Of a stretch of 7,503 nt of DNA, positions 1-7,124 are shown piece by piece. The stretch is from CAYLWW01 sp964387585. Lineage in GTDB: Bacteria; Pseudomonadota; Alphaproteobacteria; Rickettsiales; Midichloriaceae. The notes beneath the pieces were generated by a model. The model was not told where the DNA came from and ran no database searches. It saw nothing but the letters and a program-made list of their open reading frames with translations. Position 1 is the first letter of the stretch. Each line of letters opens with the position of its first letter. A program made the position numbers and the translations under genes. The DNA lies in contig CAYLWW010000069.1 in the NCBI GenBank assembly GCA_964387585.1, positions 1-7,503 of the forward strand. Reading direction: 5' to 3'.

Positions 1-49
1 TGGAAGTAGCTCTTTAATTGTGCAAAAAATAAAGAATAAACTACTTCCA
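1..49. repeat. Inverted repeat / two-part hairpin at the left edge
   Basis: Bases 1-9 (TGGAAGTAG) are perfectly complementary to 41-49 (CTACTTCCA). Inside this 9-bp stem, 11-16 (TCTTTA) pairs with 30-35 (TAAAGA), giving a second 6-bp stem separated by an uneven internal loop. There is no T-run directly after it on the plus strand, so it is not a textbook intrinsic terminator in that direction; the minus-strand continuation lies outside the window. It could be a terminator of a neighbouring gene, the end of a small palindromic repeat, or chance in AT-rich DNA. The pairing is seen directly; any role is unknown. Confidence 0.4.
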
Positions 50-245
50 ACCTATATACCAAAAAACTTTCAGATATTTCAAAACAAATAGAATCTTTTC
101 TAAAAATATCCCCAAAACATCTCTCTTAACTCCTTCCTAATCCATTATTGGGGTTTGAAGTATTAAAGGTATATTTATAAATGCAGAGTTAATAGTGGTT
201 GCTTAGTTAAGAGTTTTAGAGTTAGGTATAATTAGAGTTATTTTA

Positions 246-1895
246 TTATCTCTTTTGTGCTAACTTAAATATAGAGAAATTGCTATTATTTTTATTTAAA
301 TAGGTGTTTTGATTTATTATATATGCTTCGTTATGATTTTTTTTAGCAAAGTTAATCAAAGTTTGTTCGATTTGCTTTTGATTAGTAGATAACGCTAGCG
401 AATAAGGGGTGTTACCTTTGTTGTCTTTTCCACATAGTGCAATTTTACATTGTAATTTATCTGTTAATGAAGTTAAATCTAATAACGCTGATACTCCTTG
501 GTGATCTTTTCCTTTTATAGCTTCTATTATTAAGTTTTCTCCTTTGTTGTTACGATAATTTAATAAAGATTTAATGTGCTTAATTGCTTTTTTATCCAAA
601 TAACGATTCACTTCACCTATATATTTTATATATTCTATTAAAGTAGAAACGATCTTATAATTTTTGCTTAATGTTGCTAACTCTATCAATTGACCATCTT
701 TATTGCTTCTTTCTAGGAGACTTTTCACTTCTGAGATCCCTAATTTAGACTTAGCTAATTCAAATAGTTTTTGACAAACTAAGTTATTCCCTACTGCTAT
801 AGAAAATAAAATGCTATTATTCCCTTGCGCGTCTTCTAAATTTAAAATATTAGATATACAACTAACCGCTATAGAGCTTGGAAATGTTTTATTGCTTATT
901 ATATTTAAAAGCTGTTTAGAGAAATTATTATGATGATTTATAATGGATAACATCAATATGTTGCACTTATTTTCATTAGATATAGTTATAAACTTCTTGA
1001 TAATTTCTGGTTTATTGAATTTGATTATTATATCTAATGCAGTATCCAATACTTTACTGCTAGGGGGCAAATTAATAGCAGCTAGCATGGAGAAATTATT
1101 ACCTTTCGCACTATCTTGTTGGGATAGTATATTATCTATTATGTCTTCCTTATCCTGCTCCATTAGGTTATCGAGAAAAGCTAAAAATTCCATACAAACT
1201 TCTGATAAACCTTCTTCAGCTGCTATCATTGGTGCTGTATAGCCTTCTTCATTTATTTCTGTTAGCAGTTTTACCAAACACTTAAAGTTCATATTAGAAG
1301 CTATAAAGTCAATAATCAATTGGAAGGCTTGGGGTAAGTTAGTAGAAAAGAATTTTTCCTCCTCTAAGTTATCGTATGATGTACTAAATTTATTTTTTTC
1401 ATTATACAATATAAGATGGGTGAATATATTTTCTCCATTAGTGCTTTTTACTTTTATCAAATGTTCTAATGTATCTAATCCACAGTAGTTTTTGGTAGCG
1501 TTTAATACTTGCTCCAACAATTTCACTCTACTATTAGTTAGCATTATTAGAGTTTTTTGGTTATTACTTTTGCCTTCTAATAAAAGCTTTAAATCATTAT
1601 TTTGTTCTGCAAGTTGCCAGATATAGTCCCATAAATGCATATTATCATCTTCTAATGCTAACATTAAAAGATTGCGATTCTCTTTATCTGTTAGAGTAAT
1701 GGCAATGCTTAATAATTTAGGTTCATTAGTAAGCGAAGCAAGTTGTGCAATTACGTATGACCAGTGTTTTTGATTTATAGCACTGATTAAAGCTATTCGA
1801 TCAAATTTGAGATGGTGCTTATCATTGTTTTGAGAAAAGTTTAAGCTATCTTTTAAACTTGGTTCTATAAAATCATCTGGTGCTGTTGGTGTCAT
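246..1895 (-). CDS. Ankyrin-like repeat protein of ~10 extended modules
   Basis: A 549-residue protein made almost wholly of degenerate ankyrin-like units. Each starts with a turn such as NNKGEN, DNKGNT, NEEGYT or AQGNN, followed by a short helix (LLMLAL, APMIAA, LIIEAI, YSLALS) and a second helix ending in LL-type residues. Turns begin near residues 70, 111, 152, 215, 263, 307, 356, 398, 449 and 491, so the period is about 41-51 residues (63 for the third, which carries an acidic insert near 165-190). This is longer than the usual 33, and the excess looks like a third helix. Residues 30-69 may be a degenerate cap. I see no signal peptide, membrane helix or catalytic motif. ATG 1895 is the first start after an in-frame TAG at 1907-1905. 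Ankyrin proteins of Rickettsiales are often secreted host-binding effectors; that role is inferred. A frame this long staying open in AT-rich DNA next to pseudogenes argues for selection. It lies 27 bases downstream of lipB on the same strand. Confidence 0.8.
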   Translation of the reverse strand: MTPTAPDDFIEPSLKDSLNFSQNNDKHHLKFDRIALISAINQKHWSYVIAQLASLTNEPKLLSIAITLTDKENRNLLMLALEDDNMHLWDYIWQLAEQNNDLKLLLEGKSNNQKTLIMLTNSRVKLLEQVLNATKNYCGLDTLEHLIKVKSTNGENIFTHLILYNEKNKFSTSYDNLEEEKFFSTNLPQAFQLIIDFIASNMNFKCLVKLLTEINEEGYTAPMIAAEEGLSEVCMEFLAFLDNLMEQDKEDIIDNILSQQDSAKGNNFSMLAAINLPPSSKVLDTALDIIIKFNKPEIIKKFITISNENKCNILMLSIINHHNNFSKQLLNIISNKTFPSSIAVSCISNILNLEDAQGNNSILFSIAVGNNLVCQKLFELAKSKLGISEVKSLLERSNKDGQLIELATLSKNYKIVSTLIEYIKYIGEVNRYLDKKAIKHIKSLLNYRNNKGENLIIEAIKGKDHQGVSALLDLTSLTDKLQCKIALCGKDNKGNTPYSLALSTNQKQIEQTLINFAKKNHNEAYIINQNTYLNKNNSNFSIFKLAQKR

Positions 1896-1922
1896 AATAT
1901 TTAACTAATAGAAATGCATTAT

Positions 1923-2585
1923 CTATTTAAAAACATTTGTGTTTAATAATTTATGTGAGAAAGTTTTTTCAAACGTTTCTACTAATGTTTTGTCTAATTC
2001 TTCCATTGATACATTTTTACCTAATTCCTTAAAAGATGTTATTCCATAATTTTTAATTCCACAAGGTATTATACCTTTGAAATAGTTTATATCTGGCGAT
2101 AAATTAATTGCTATACCATGGTAGCTTACCCATTTCCTTATCTTTAATCCTATTGCTGCTATTTTTTTTTCCTCATTTTGCTCAGTCACCCATATCCCTA
2201 TACGATTTTCTCTAACTTCACCCATTATATTATATTTTGCTAAAACATTAATTAACCAATTTTGCAATTGCTGAATAAAAAAATGTACATCAGGTTTATT
2301 ATTATGTAACTCTTTGATATTAAGCATGAGGTATATTACCCGCTGACCAGGTCCATGATAAGTGAATTTTCCCCCACGTTCAGTGTAATATATTTTTAGA
2401 TTATCGTAATTAAATATTTCATCTGAAGTAGCGCTAATACCGGCAGTGTATATTGAGGGGTGTTCTAACAACCATATTGCTGAATTAGCTTCTTTAGCTA
2501 TTATCTTTTCTAACCTTGCTTTCATATATTGCATAGCAAAGTCATACTTCACTAAAGAATTGCTTTTCAGTAATTCTATGATCAT
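1923..2585 (-). CDS. lipB: Octanoyl-[acyl-carrier-protein]:protein N-octanoyltransferase LipB
   Basis: LipB moves the octanoyl group from octanoyl-ACP to the lipoyl-domain lysine of pyruvate and 2-oxoglutarate dehydrogenase E2 subunits and of GcvH; LipA then inserts the sulphurs. It acts in the cytoplasm through an acyl-cysteine intermediate. The 220 residues match the family length (E. coli about 213). Visible family marks are the substrate-pocket motif RGGKFTYHGPGQ at 70-81, the catalytic-lysine segment KKIAAIG (Lys141), YHGIAINL at 155-162, and the nucleophile in IIPCGI (Cys175). Both expected catalytic residues are present, so the enzyme looks functional. No Shine-Dalgarno precedes ATG 2585. 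The gene begins 26 bases after the last readable dapE remnant and is followed at 27 bases by the ankyrin-like gene on the same strand, so the three may be co-transcribed. It is essential where lipoate cannot be taken from the host; whether that applies here cannot be seen. Confidence 0.95.
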   Translation of the reverse strand: MIIELLKSNSLVKYDFAMQYMKARLEKIIAKEANSAIWLLEHPSIYTAGISATSDEIFNYDNLKIYYTERGGKFTYHGPGQRVIYLMLNIKELHNNKPDVHFFIQQLQNWLINVLAKYNIMGEVRENRIGIWVTEQNEEKKIAAIGLKIRKWVSYHGIAINLSPDINYFKGIIPCGIKNYGITSFKELGKNVSMEELDKTLVETFEKTFSHKLLNTNVFK

Positions 2586-2611
2586 TTACTTAACTTATAA
2601 ACATATAGTTA

Positions 2612-3098
2612 TTATTTAGTTATAGATGTATCGCCAATATATTTTTTGCTTACTGGCTCTCATGCTAAACAAACGGAAAATATTTCGCCTTCTGAATTCA
2701 ATAATTTTAACATTTTCGCTAAACAATCGACTGCTTTTCCTTCCTCATCTCCAGTTAACATTATACTAATACTACCAACTTTTTCATTTTGCCAATTCTT
2801 ATGATTATCTATAAATTCGCTAACTGCACATATGAATGCTATTATAGCGCCTTTCATATCTACGACGCCTCGACCATATAATATAGTATTGTTTTCAATA
2901 ACGCCTTCAAAAAGACCGTATGATTAAGCTTCGGTATTACCTTCTGGAACTACGTCAGTGTACCCAGCGAAGCAAAAGTTCTTTTCTCCTTCACCCATCT
3001 TGATTTAAAATATTGACTATATTACTTATAGCGCCATCATCTATTGGTGTTATAGAGCGATGTTGTATTAATTGCTGTAAAAGTTTAATATATTTCAT
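2612..3098 (-). pseudogene. dapE: dapE remnant (succinyl-diaminopimelate desuccinylase), broken
   Basis: Intact DapE hydrolyses N-succinyl-LL-diaminopimelate to LL-diaminopimelate and succinate, a step to meso-DAP and lysine. Here only the first part of the M20 peptidase fold can be read, in two frames. ATG 3098 begins MKYIKLLQQLIQHRSITP and runs 35 codons to TGA 2993-2991. Homology resumes one frame over from about 2995 (FCFAGYTDVVPEGN), with roughly 25 residues missing at the junction. A TAA follows at 2926-2924, then LYGRGVVDMKGA, SISIMLTGDEEGKA, a TGA at 2662-2660, and EPVSKKYIGD, ending at TAA 2614-2612. The metal-binding His of the usual GHxD motif is Tyr (codon 2962-2960). The remaining ~220 residues, including the dimerization domain and later metal ligands, are absent. 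The stretch 2857-2660 reads as a 65-codon frame but is only an internal piece. The many independent lesions argue for true decay over a sequencing error. Confidence 0.9.
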
Positions 3099-3259
3099 AG
3101 TTAACTAATATTTTAGTTAAATTAACCAAGCTAATTTAGCAGTAAAACTATATTCTTGCCATAATAAAAATATAGGGATAAATATAAAAAATTTACTTAG
3201 CTAAAATAAGCATTTTACTTCTGTAATTAATTTAAATTTATATAATTTTAAGAATAAGA

Positions 3260-4663
3260 ATGATAATCGGAATTATTAACCTAGTTTTATTTATAAAGTT
3301 TTTATTTCGAGTTTTTTTCTCTAAATTTACTTTCACTGCCTTTCGGCTATATCTTATAACCAAATTTTATAGAGTTAATAAAGGGTATAATTTAAAAAAA
3401 GTTAAACAACTTAAAACAAAATTAGGTAATGAATTGGTTGTTTTGCTGCCTGATTTAGGACCTGCTTTTGTTAAATTAGGGCAGTTTTTAGCTAGCAGAG
3501 CAGATTTATTAGATGAAGTAATATGCTCTGAACTATCTAAGCTTCATGATTCTATTCCACAAGCTCCATTTTCAGTCATTAAATCTATCATTGAGCAAGA
3601 TTTAAAACTTCCAATTGAAAATTTATTTGCAGAAATAAATGAGCAAGCGATAGCTGCTGCATCAGTTGCTCAAGTTCATAAAGCTGTTACTTTTGATGGT
3701 ATAGATATAGCTCTTAAAGTTTTACGTCCTAACATAGAAAAAAAATTTTCTGCTAATTTAGCATTATTACATTTTGTGGCTAGCTTAGTTAGTAAAATTT
3801 TGCCTCCAGCTAAGAGATTAAGGTTAGAAGAAATAGTCAAGGCTATTAAAAAAACTTCTGTGATTGAACTAAATATGCAATATGAAGCTGCTGCTGCTTC
3901 TCAGTTAAGTGAAAACTCTCAGTCTGATTCCAATCTTTATATACCTAAAGTTTTCTGGCAATATTCTGGTTTAAAAGTTTTAGCCCTTGAATGGATAGAT
4001 GGTATATCTATTAGCAAAAAAGAAATGCTATTAGAACAAGGTTTTGATTTAGCTCAAATAGCTTATAACTTAGCTAACATATTTTTTAATCAAGCATACA
4101 AAGATGGTTTTTTCCATGCTGATATACACCCTGGTAATGTTTTGATTAATAAGAGAGGACAAATAGTTTTAATTGATTTTGGTATGGTAAGTTTTTTACC
4201 TGAACGCGATAGACTTTATATAGCTGAAATATTATATGCTTTTACTAAAAGGGATTATTATCGTGTTGCAGAATTACATTTTAAAGCTGGTTATGTTCCA
4301 AAGACTCAGTCTTTGAGATTATTTGCTTTAGCTTGTAGAAGTATAGCCGAACCCGTTATAGGAAAGCCTATTAATGAGATTCCTATTGCAAAGTTGCTTA
4401 AAAGATTATTTGCTATTACTTCTGAATTTGGTATGGAAACTCAACCACAGCTTTTATTATTGCAAAAAAATATGGTTACTGTAGAAGGTACTATATATTC
4501 CTTATATCCTGAAGCCAATTTATGGCAATATATCCAACCATGGTTTAAAAAATGGGGAAGTGGTCATTTAACTAAGTTAAATAAAATACGTCAAATAAAA
4601 AGAGAATTAACTACACTCATAGATATTGGCATAGATAAATTAAGTGAGATTATACCTAAGTAA
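3260..4663 (+). CDS. ubiB: UbiB, atypical kinase/ATPase of ubiquinone biosynthesis (ABC1/ADCK family)
   Basis: UbiB is a protein-kinase-like protein needed for ubiquinone biosynthesis, thought to act as an ATPase that helps the membrane-bound hydroxylation steps. Of 467 residues, the family KxGQ motif is KLGQ at 72-75, the alanine-rich nucleotide loop is AAASVAQVHKA at 132-142, the VAIK-type lysine is K153 in ALKVLRP, the catalytic loop is HADIHPGN at 286-293, and the metal-binding DFG is 306-308. Two departures stand out. The family ExD motif reads ELN (203-205), with Asn for Asp. The protein also ends at SEIIPK without the two C-terminal membrane helices of E. coli UbiB (546 aa); the only strongly hydrophobic stretch is N-terminal, residues 2-20, which could serve as an anchor. 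The kinase core is otherwise complete. It is transcribed divergently from the dapE/lipB side, with 161 AT-rich bases between. No Shine-Dalgarno is visible. Confidence 0.93.
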   Translation: MIIGIINLVLFIKFLFRVFFSKFTFTAFRLYLITKFYRVNKGYNLKKVKQLKTKLGNELVVLLPDLGPAFVKLGQFLASRADLLDEVICSELSKLHDSIPQAPFSVIKSIIEQDLKLPIENLFAEINEQAIAAASVAQVHKAVTFDGIDIALKVLRPNIEKKFSANLALLHFVASLVSKILPPAKRLRLEEIVKAIKKTSVIELNMQYEAAAASQLSENSQSDSNLYIPKVFWQYSGLKVLALEWIDGISISKKEMLLEQGFDLAQIAYNLANIFFNQAYKDGFFHADIHPGNVLINKRGQIVLIDFGMVSFLPERDRLYIAEILYAFTKRDYYRVAELHFKAGYVPKTQSLRLFALACRSIAEPVIGKPINEIPIAKLLKRLFAITSEFGMETQPQLLLLQKNMVTVEGTIYSLYPEANLWQYIQPWFKKWGSGHLTKLNKIRQIKRELTTLIDIGIDKLSEIIPK

Positions 4664-4752
4664 GTTCACGAAATTTCAACTAATTATCATATAAATATTC
4701 TAAAAAGTCTGTTGATGACAAATATTTAACATGCAATACTTTTTTTCTTATC

Positions 4753-4758
4753 TATAAT
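4753..4758 (+). promoter_or_regulatory. Candidate -10 element upstream of the carboxypeptidase gene
   Basis: A perfect TATAAT lies 79 bases before ATG 4838. No good -35 sits at the usual 16-18 base distance; the best match, TTAACA at 4726-4731, is 21 bases away. The ubiB-dacF gap is 174 bases, enough for the second gene to have its own promoter. In such AT-rich DNA a chance TATAAT is common, so this is only a candidate. Confidence 0.25.
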
Positions 4759-4837
4759 TAGCTGTTAGTTTTAAAAAAATAATTTATTTACCAATATTTT
4801 TTCTGCTTATTTTAATAAAAATAGATTCAATTCAATT

Positions 4838-6010
4838 ATGTTCAAATCATTATTTTTAATAATATTGCTATTAAATCTTATCAATATTAATACTTTATCA
4901 GCTTATTCTGAGGCAACCAATACTTCTAACTCTAAGTTATCGCAAAAAATTACACTTTCTACTAAATCTACTTACGCGATACTAGTCGATTATGATTCAG
5001 GTGAAGTTTTATATGAAAAAAATGCTGATACCCTTATGGTACCATCTTCAATGAGTAAAATGATGACTACTTATCTTGTTTTTAAAGCAATAAAAGAAGG
5101 TTGGTTATCTTTAGATACTACTTTTAGAGTAAGTAAAAAAGCTTGGGGAATGGGAGGCTCTAAGATGTTTATAAAGTATAATGATAATGTATTGGTAGAA
5201 GATTTAATCCGTGGTATGATAGTGCAATCTGGTAATGATTCTTGTGTAGCGCTGGCTGAGGGGATGTTTGGTAGTGAGGAAGTTTTTGTTGGGCATATGA
5301 ATGATATGGCCATAAAATTAGGAATGGATAAAACTGAGTTTAAAAATGCTACTGGTTGGCCAGAAGAGGGGCATTTAACTACTGCACGTGATTTAGCTAA
5401 ATTGGGTATAGCTTTAATAAGAGACTTTCCTCAATATTACAAATATCATGCAGAAAAGGAATTTACTTATAATAATATACAGCAACCCAATCGTAATACT
5501 TTAATAGGCATTGCTGGAATAGATGGTATTAAAACTGGGCATACGGAAAGTGGTGGTTATGGCATAGTAATTAGCGCAAAAAGAAATGATATGCGGCTTG
5601 TTGCTGTATTAAATGGACTTAGAAGTAATAATGATCGCATTGAAGAAGCGGAAAGTTTATTAAATTATGGCTTTAATAATTTTAGCCGAAAGTTAATATA
5701 TTCAGTTAATGATGAAGTGCTAAAAGTTAAAGTTAGGTATGGTGATAAACTCGAGGTAGGTTTAAAACCAGAAGATAACATATGGTTGATGTTACCTAGA
5801 CAACTAAGCAATAATTTTAATGAATTACACGCAAAAGCATTTTATTATGATGAAATAACCGCTCCAATAACAAATGGTCAAGAATTAGGGAAGTTAGTAA
5901 TAAATTATTCAGGAAAAGAAATAGTTACTAAGTTGGTAGCTAATGAAAGCGTTGGCAGAGCTAACTTTATTCAAACTCTTTTGCAGAATATAGATGCTTT
6001 GCTTTTATAA
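4838..6010 (+). CDS. dacF: D-alanyl-D-alanine carboxypeptidase (PBP5/6-type, peptidase S11)
   Basis: This enzyme removes the terminal D-Ala from peptidoglycan pentapeptides in the periplasm, controlling how much donor peptide is available for cross-linking. All three active-site motifs of the penicillin-binding fold are present: SMSK at 71-74 (nucleophile Ser71, base Lys74), SGN at 131-133 and KTG at 232-234. The N-terminus is a signal peptide (basic MFK, hydrophobic 5-20, likely cleavage after the SA near 21-22), which supports ATG 4838. Residues about 285-375 form the beta-rich PBP5 C-terminal domain, and the end (NFIQTLLQNIDALLL) looks like the short amphipathic helix that tethers such enzymes to the inner membrane. 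The 390 residues are typical. It is 174 bases after ubiB and 52 before obgE, all on the plus strand. The symbol dacF follows usage in Rickettsiales; dacA/dacC-like would be equally fair. It implies that some peptidoglycan is still made. Confidence 0.93.
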   Translation: MFKSLFLIILLLNLININTLSAYSEATNTSNSKLSQKITLSTKSTYAILVDYDSGEVLYEKNADTLMVPSSMSKMMTTYLVFKAIKEGWLSLDTTFRVSKKAWGMGGSKMFIKYNDNVLVEDLIRGMIVQSGNDSCVALAEGMFGSEEVFVGHMNDMAIKLGMDKTEFKNATGWPEEGHLTTARDLAKLGIALIRDFPQYYKYHAEKEFTYNNIQQPNRNTLIGIAGIDGIKTGHTESGGYGIVISAKRNDMRLVAVLNGLRSNNDRIEEAESLLNYGFNNFSRKLIYSVNDEVLKVKVRYGDKLEVGLKPEDNIWLMLPRQLSNNFNELHAKAFYYDEITAPITNGQELGKLVINYSGKEIVTKLVANESVGRANFIQTLLQNIDALLL

Positions 6011-6062
6011 ATTCAACTATTAACAATATAATATCAAATAATTATTTAAAAGTAATGTTATT

Positions 6063-7070
6063 ATGCATTTTATAGATGAAGCAAAAATATATTTAAAAGC
6101 TGGTGATGGTGGTAATGGAGTAGCTAGCTTTCGTCGTGAAAAATTTATTGAATTTGGTGGTCCTGACGGTGGTAATGGTGGCAAGGGAGCTGACATTATA
6201 TTAGTCGGCGTCAATAGCCTAAATACTTTGATAGATTTTCGTTATAAGCAACATTTTAAGGCACCTAAAGGAAAAAATGGTATGGGAGCTAATTGTTATG
6301 GGGCTTCGGGAGAAACTTTATATATTCAAGTACCAGTAGGAACAGAAATATATGCAGAGGATAATGAAACTTTAATTGGTGATATATCTCATGACGGACA
6401 AGAAATTGTTATAGCTAAAGGCGGCAGGGGAGGATTAGGGAATATTAACTTTAAGAGTTCAGTAAATCAAGCTCCACGTAAAGCAACTAAAGGCTTTCAA
6501 GGTGATGAATTATGGATATGGATAAAGTTAAAATTATTGTCTGATGTAGGATTATTAGGCCTTCCTAATGCTGGGAAATCAACATTCTTATCAGTCGTAA
6601 CTTCTGCAAAACCTAAAATATCTAATTATCCTTTTACCACATTAAAGCCCCAATTAGGCGTAGCTTATATTGGTCATGAAGAGTTGGTTATTGCCGATTT
6701 ACCAGGACTGATAGAAGGTGCAAGTCAAGGACATGGTTTAGGAGATAAATTCTTAAAACATATTGAAAGATGCAAAGTTCTATTACATATCATTGATATC
6801 ACTAATGATGATCCTATAAAAGCTTATAACACTATTTACTATGAGTTAGCTAATTATAAAGAAAGTCTGATACAGAAGAAAGAATTGATAGTACTAAGCA
6901 AATGTGATTTAGTAGACTCAACTATAGCAAATGATGCTAAAATTCTTATAGAAAAAAAACTTAAAAAGCCTGTAATGCTTTGTTCTTCTATTACTAATAT
7001 AGGTCTTGAGCATATATTGAAGGAATTATTATATATGGTGAAAAGTGGGTCAAATGATGGTGTTGAATAG
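6063..7070 (+). CDS. obgE: Obg-family GTPase (ObgE/CgtA)
   Basis: Obg is a slow GTPase that binds the large ribosomal subunit, acting in 50S maturation and linking growth to the stringent response. The 335 residues start with the Obg signature MHFIDEAKIYLKAGDGGNG. The glycine-rich Obg domain covers about 1-158 (GGPDGGNGGKG at 32-42, KGGRGGLGN at 119-127). The G domain then shows G1 GLPNAGKST at 166-174, the switch I threonines YPFTT at 189-193, and G3 DLPG at 212-215 followed by LIEGASQGHGLG. G4 reads SKCD at 279-282 where the consensus is NKxD, and G5 is CSSIT near 307-311. It lacks the extra C-terminal extension of longer Obg proteins, as is common in alphaproteobacteria. The start at 6063 is fixed by the conserved N-terminus; ATG 6055 is out of frame. 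It lies 52 bases after the carboxypeptidase gene and may share its transcript. Confidence 0.96.
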   Translation: MHFIDEAKIYLKAGDGGNGVASFRREKFIEFGGPDGGNGGKGADIILVGVNSLNTLIDFRYKQHFKAPKGKNGMGANCYGASGETLYIQVPVGTEIYAEDNETLIGDISHDGQEIVIAKGGRGGLGNINFKSSVNQAPRKATKGFQGDELWIWIKLKLLSDVGLLGLPNAGKSTFLSVVTSAKPKISNYPFTTLKPQLGVAYIGHEELVIADLPGLIEGASQGHGLGDKFLKHIERCKVLLHIIDITNDDPIKAYNTIYYELANYKESLIQKKELIVLSKCDLVDSTIANDAKILIEKKLKKPVMLCSSITNIGLEHILKELLYMVKSGSNDGVE

Positions 7071-7124
7071 CTTCACAATCAAGGTGTTAGGAAGATGTTA
7101 TAAGTATTGAAAAATTAATAGCTT

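Noticed and set aside
185..240. Repeated GAGTTA/GAGTTT hexamers (186, 211, 220, 235)
   Set aside because: Short, irregularly spaced and degenerate; compatible with low-complexity AT-rich spacer, not a defined array or CRISPR.
943..1242. 99-codon open frame on the plus strand
   Set aside because: It lies entirely inside the ankyrin-like gene on the other strand; no homology-like motifs, and the opposing frame has clear repeat structure.
2660..2857. 65-codon frame as an independent small gene
   Set aside because: Its sequence (MKGAII..., LTGDEEGKA) is an internal part of DapE, and similarity continues on both sides of it beyond its ends.
3156..3188. TTGCCA and TATAAA as a ubiB promoter
   Set aside because: The spacing is 21 bases and many similar AT-rich hexamers exist in the 161-base gap, so no specific promoter can be supported.
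5071..5313. 80-codon open frame on the minus strand
   Set aside because: Antisense shadow of the carboxypeptidase gene, covering its conserved SMSK-to-SGN region.
6096..6190. Tandem GGTGGTAATGG-like repeats
   Set aside because: They encode the conserved glycine-rich loops of the Obg domain and are not a separate DNA repeat.
6020..6214. 64-codon open frame on the minus strand
   Set aside because: Antisense of the glycine-rich Obg N-terminus; its proline runs are just the complement of glycine codons.
7071..7124. Intrinsic terminator after obgE
   Set aside because: No GC-containing stem followed by a T-run can be found.
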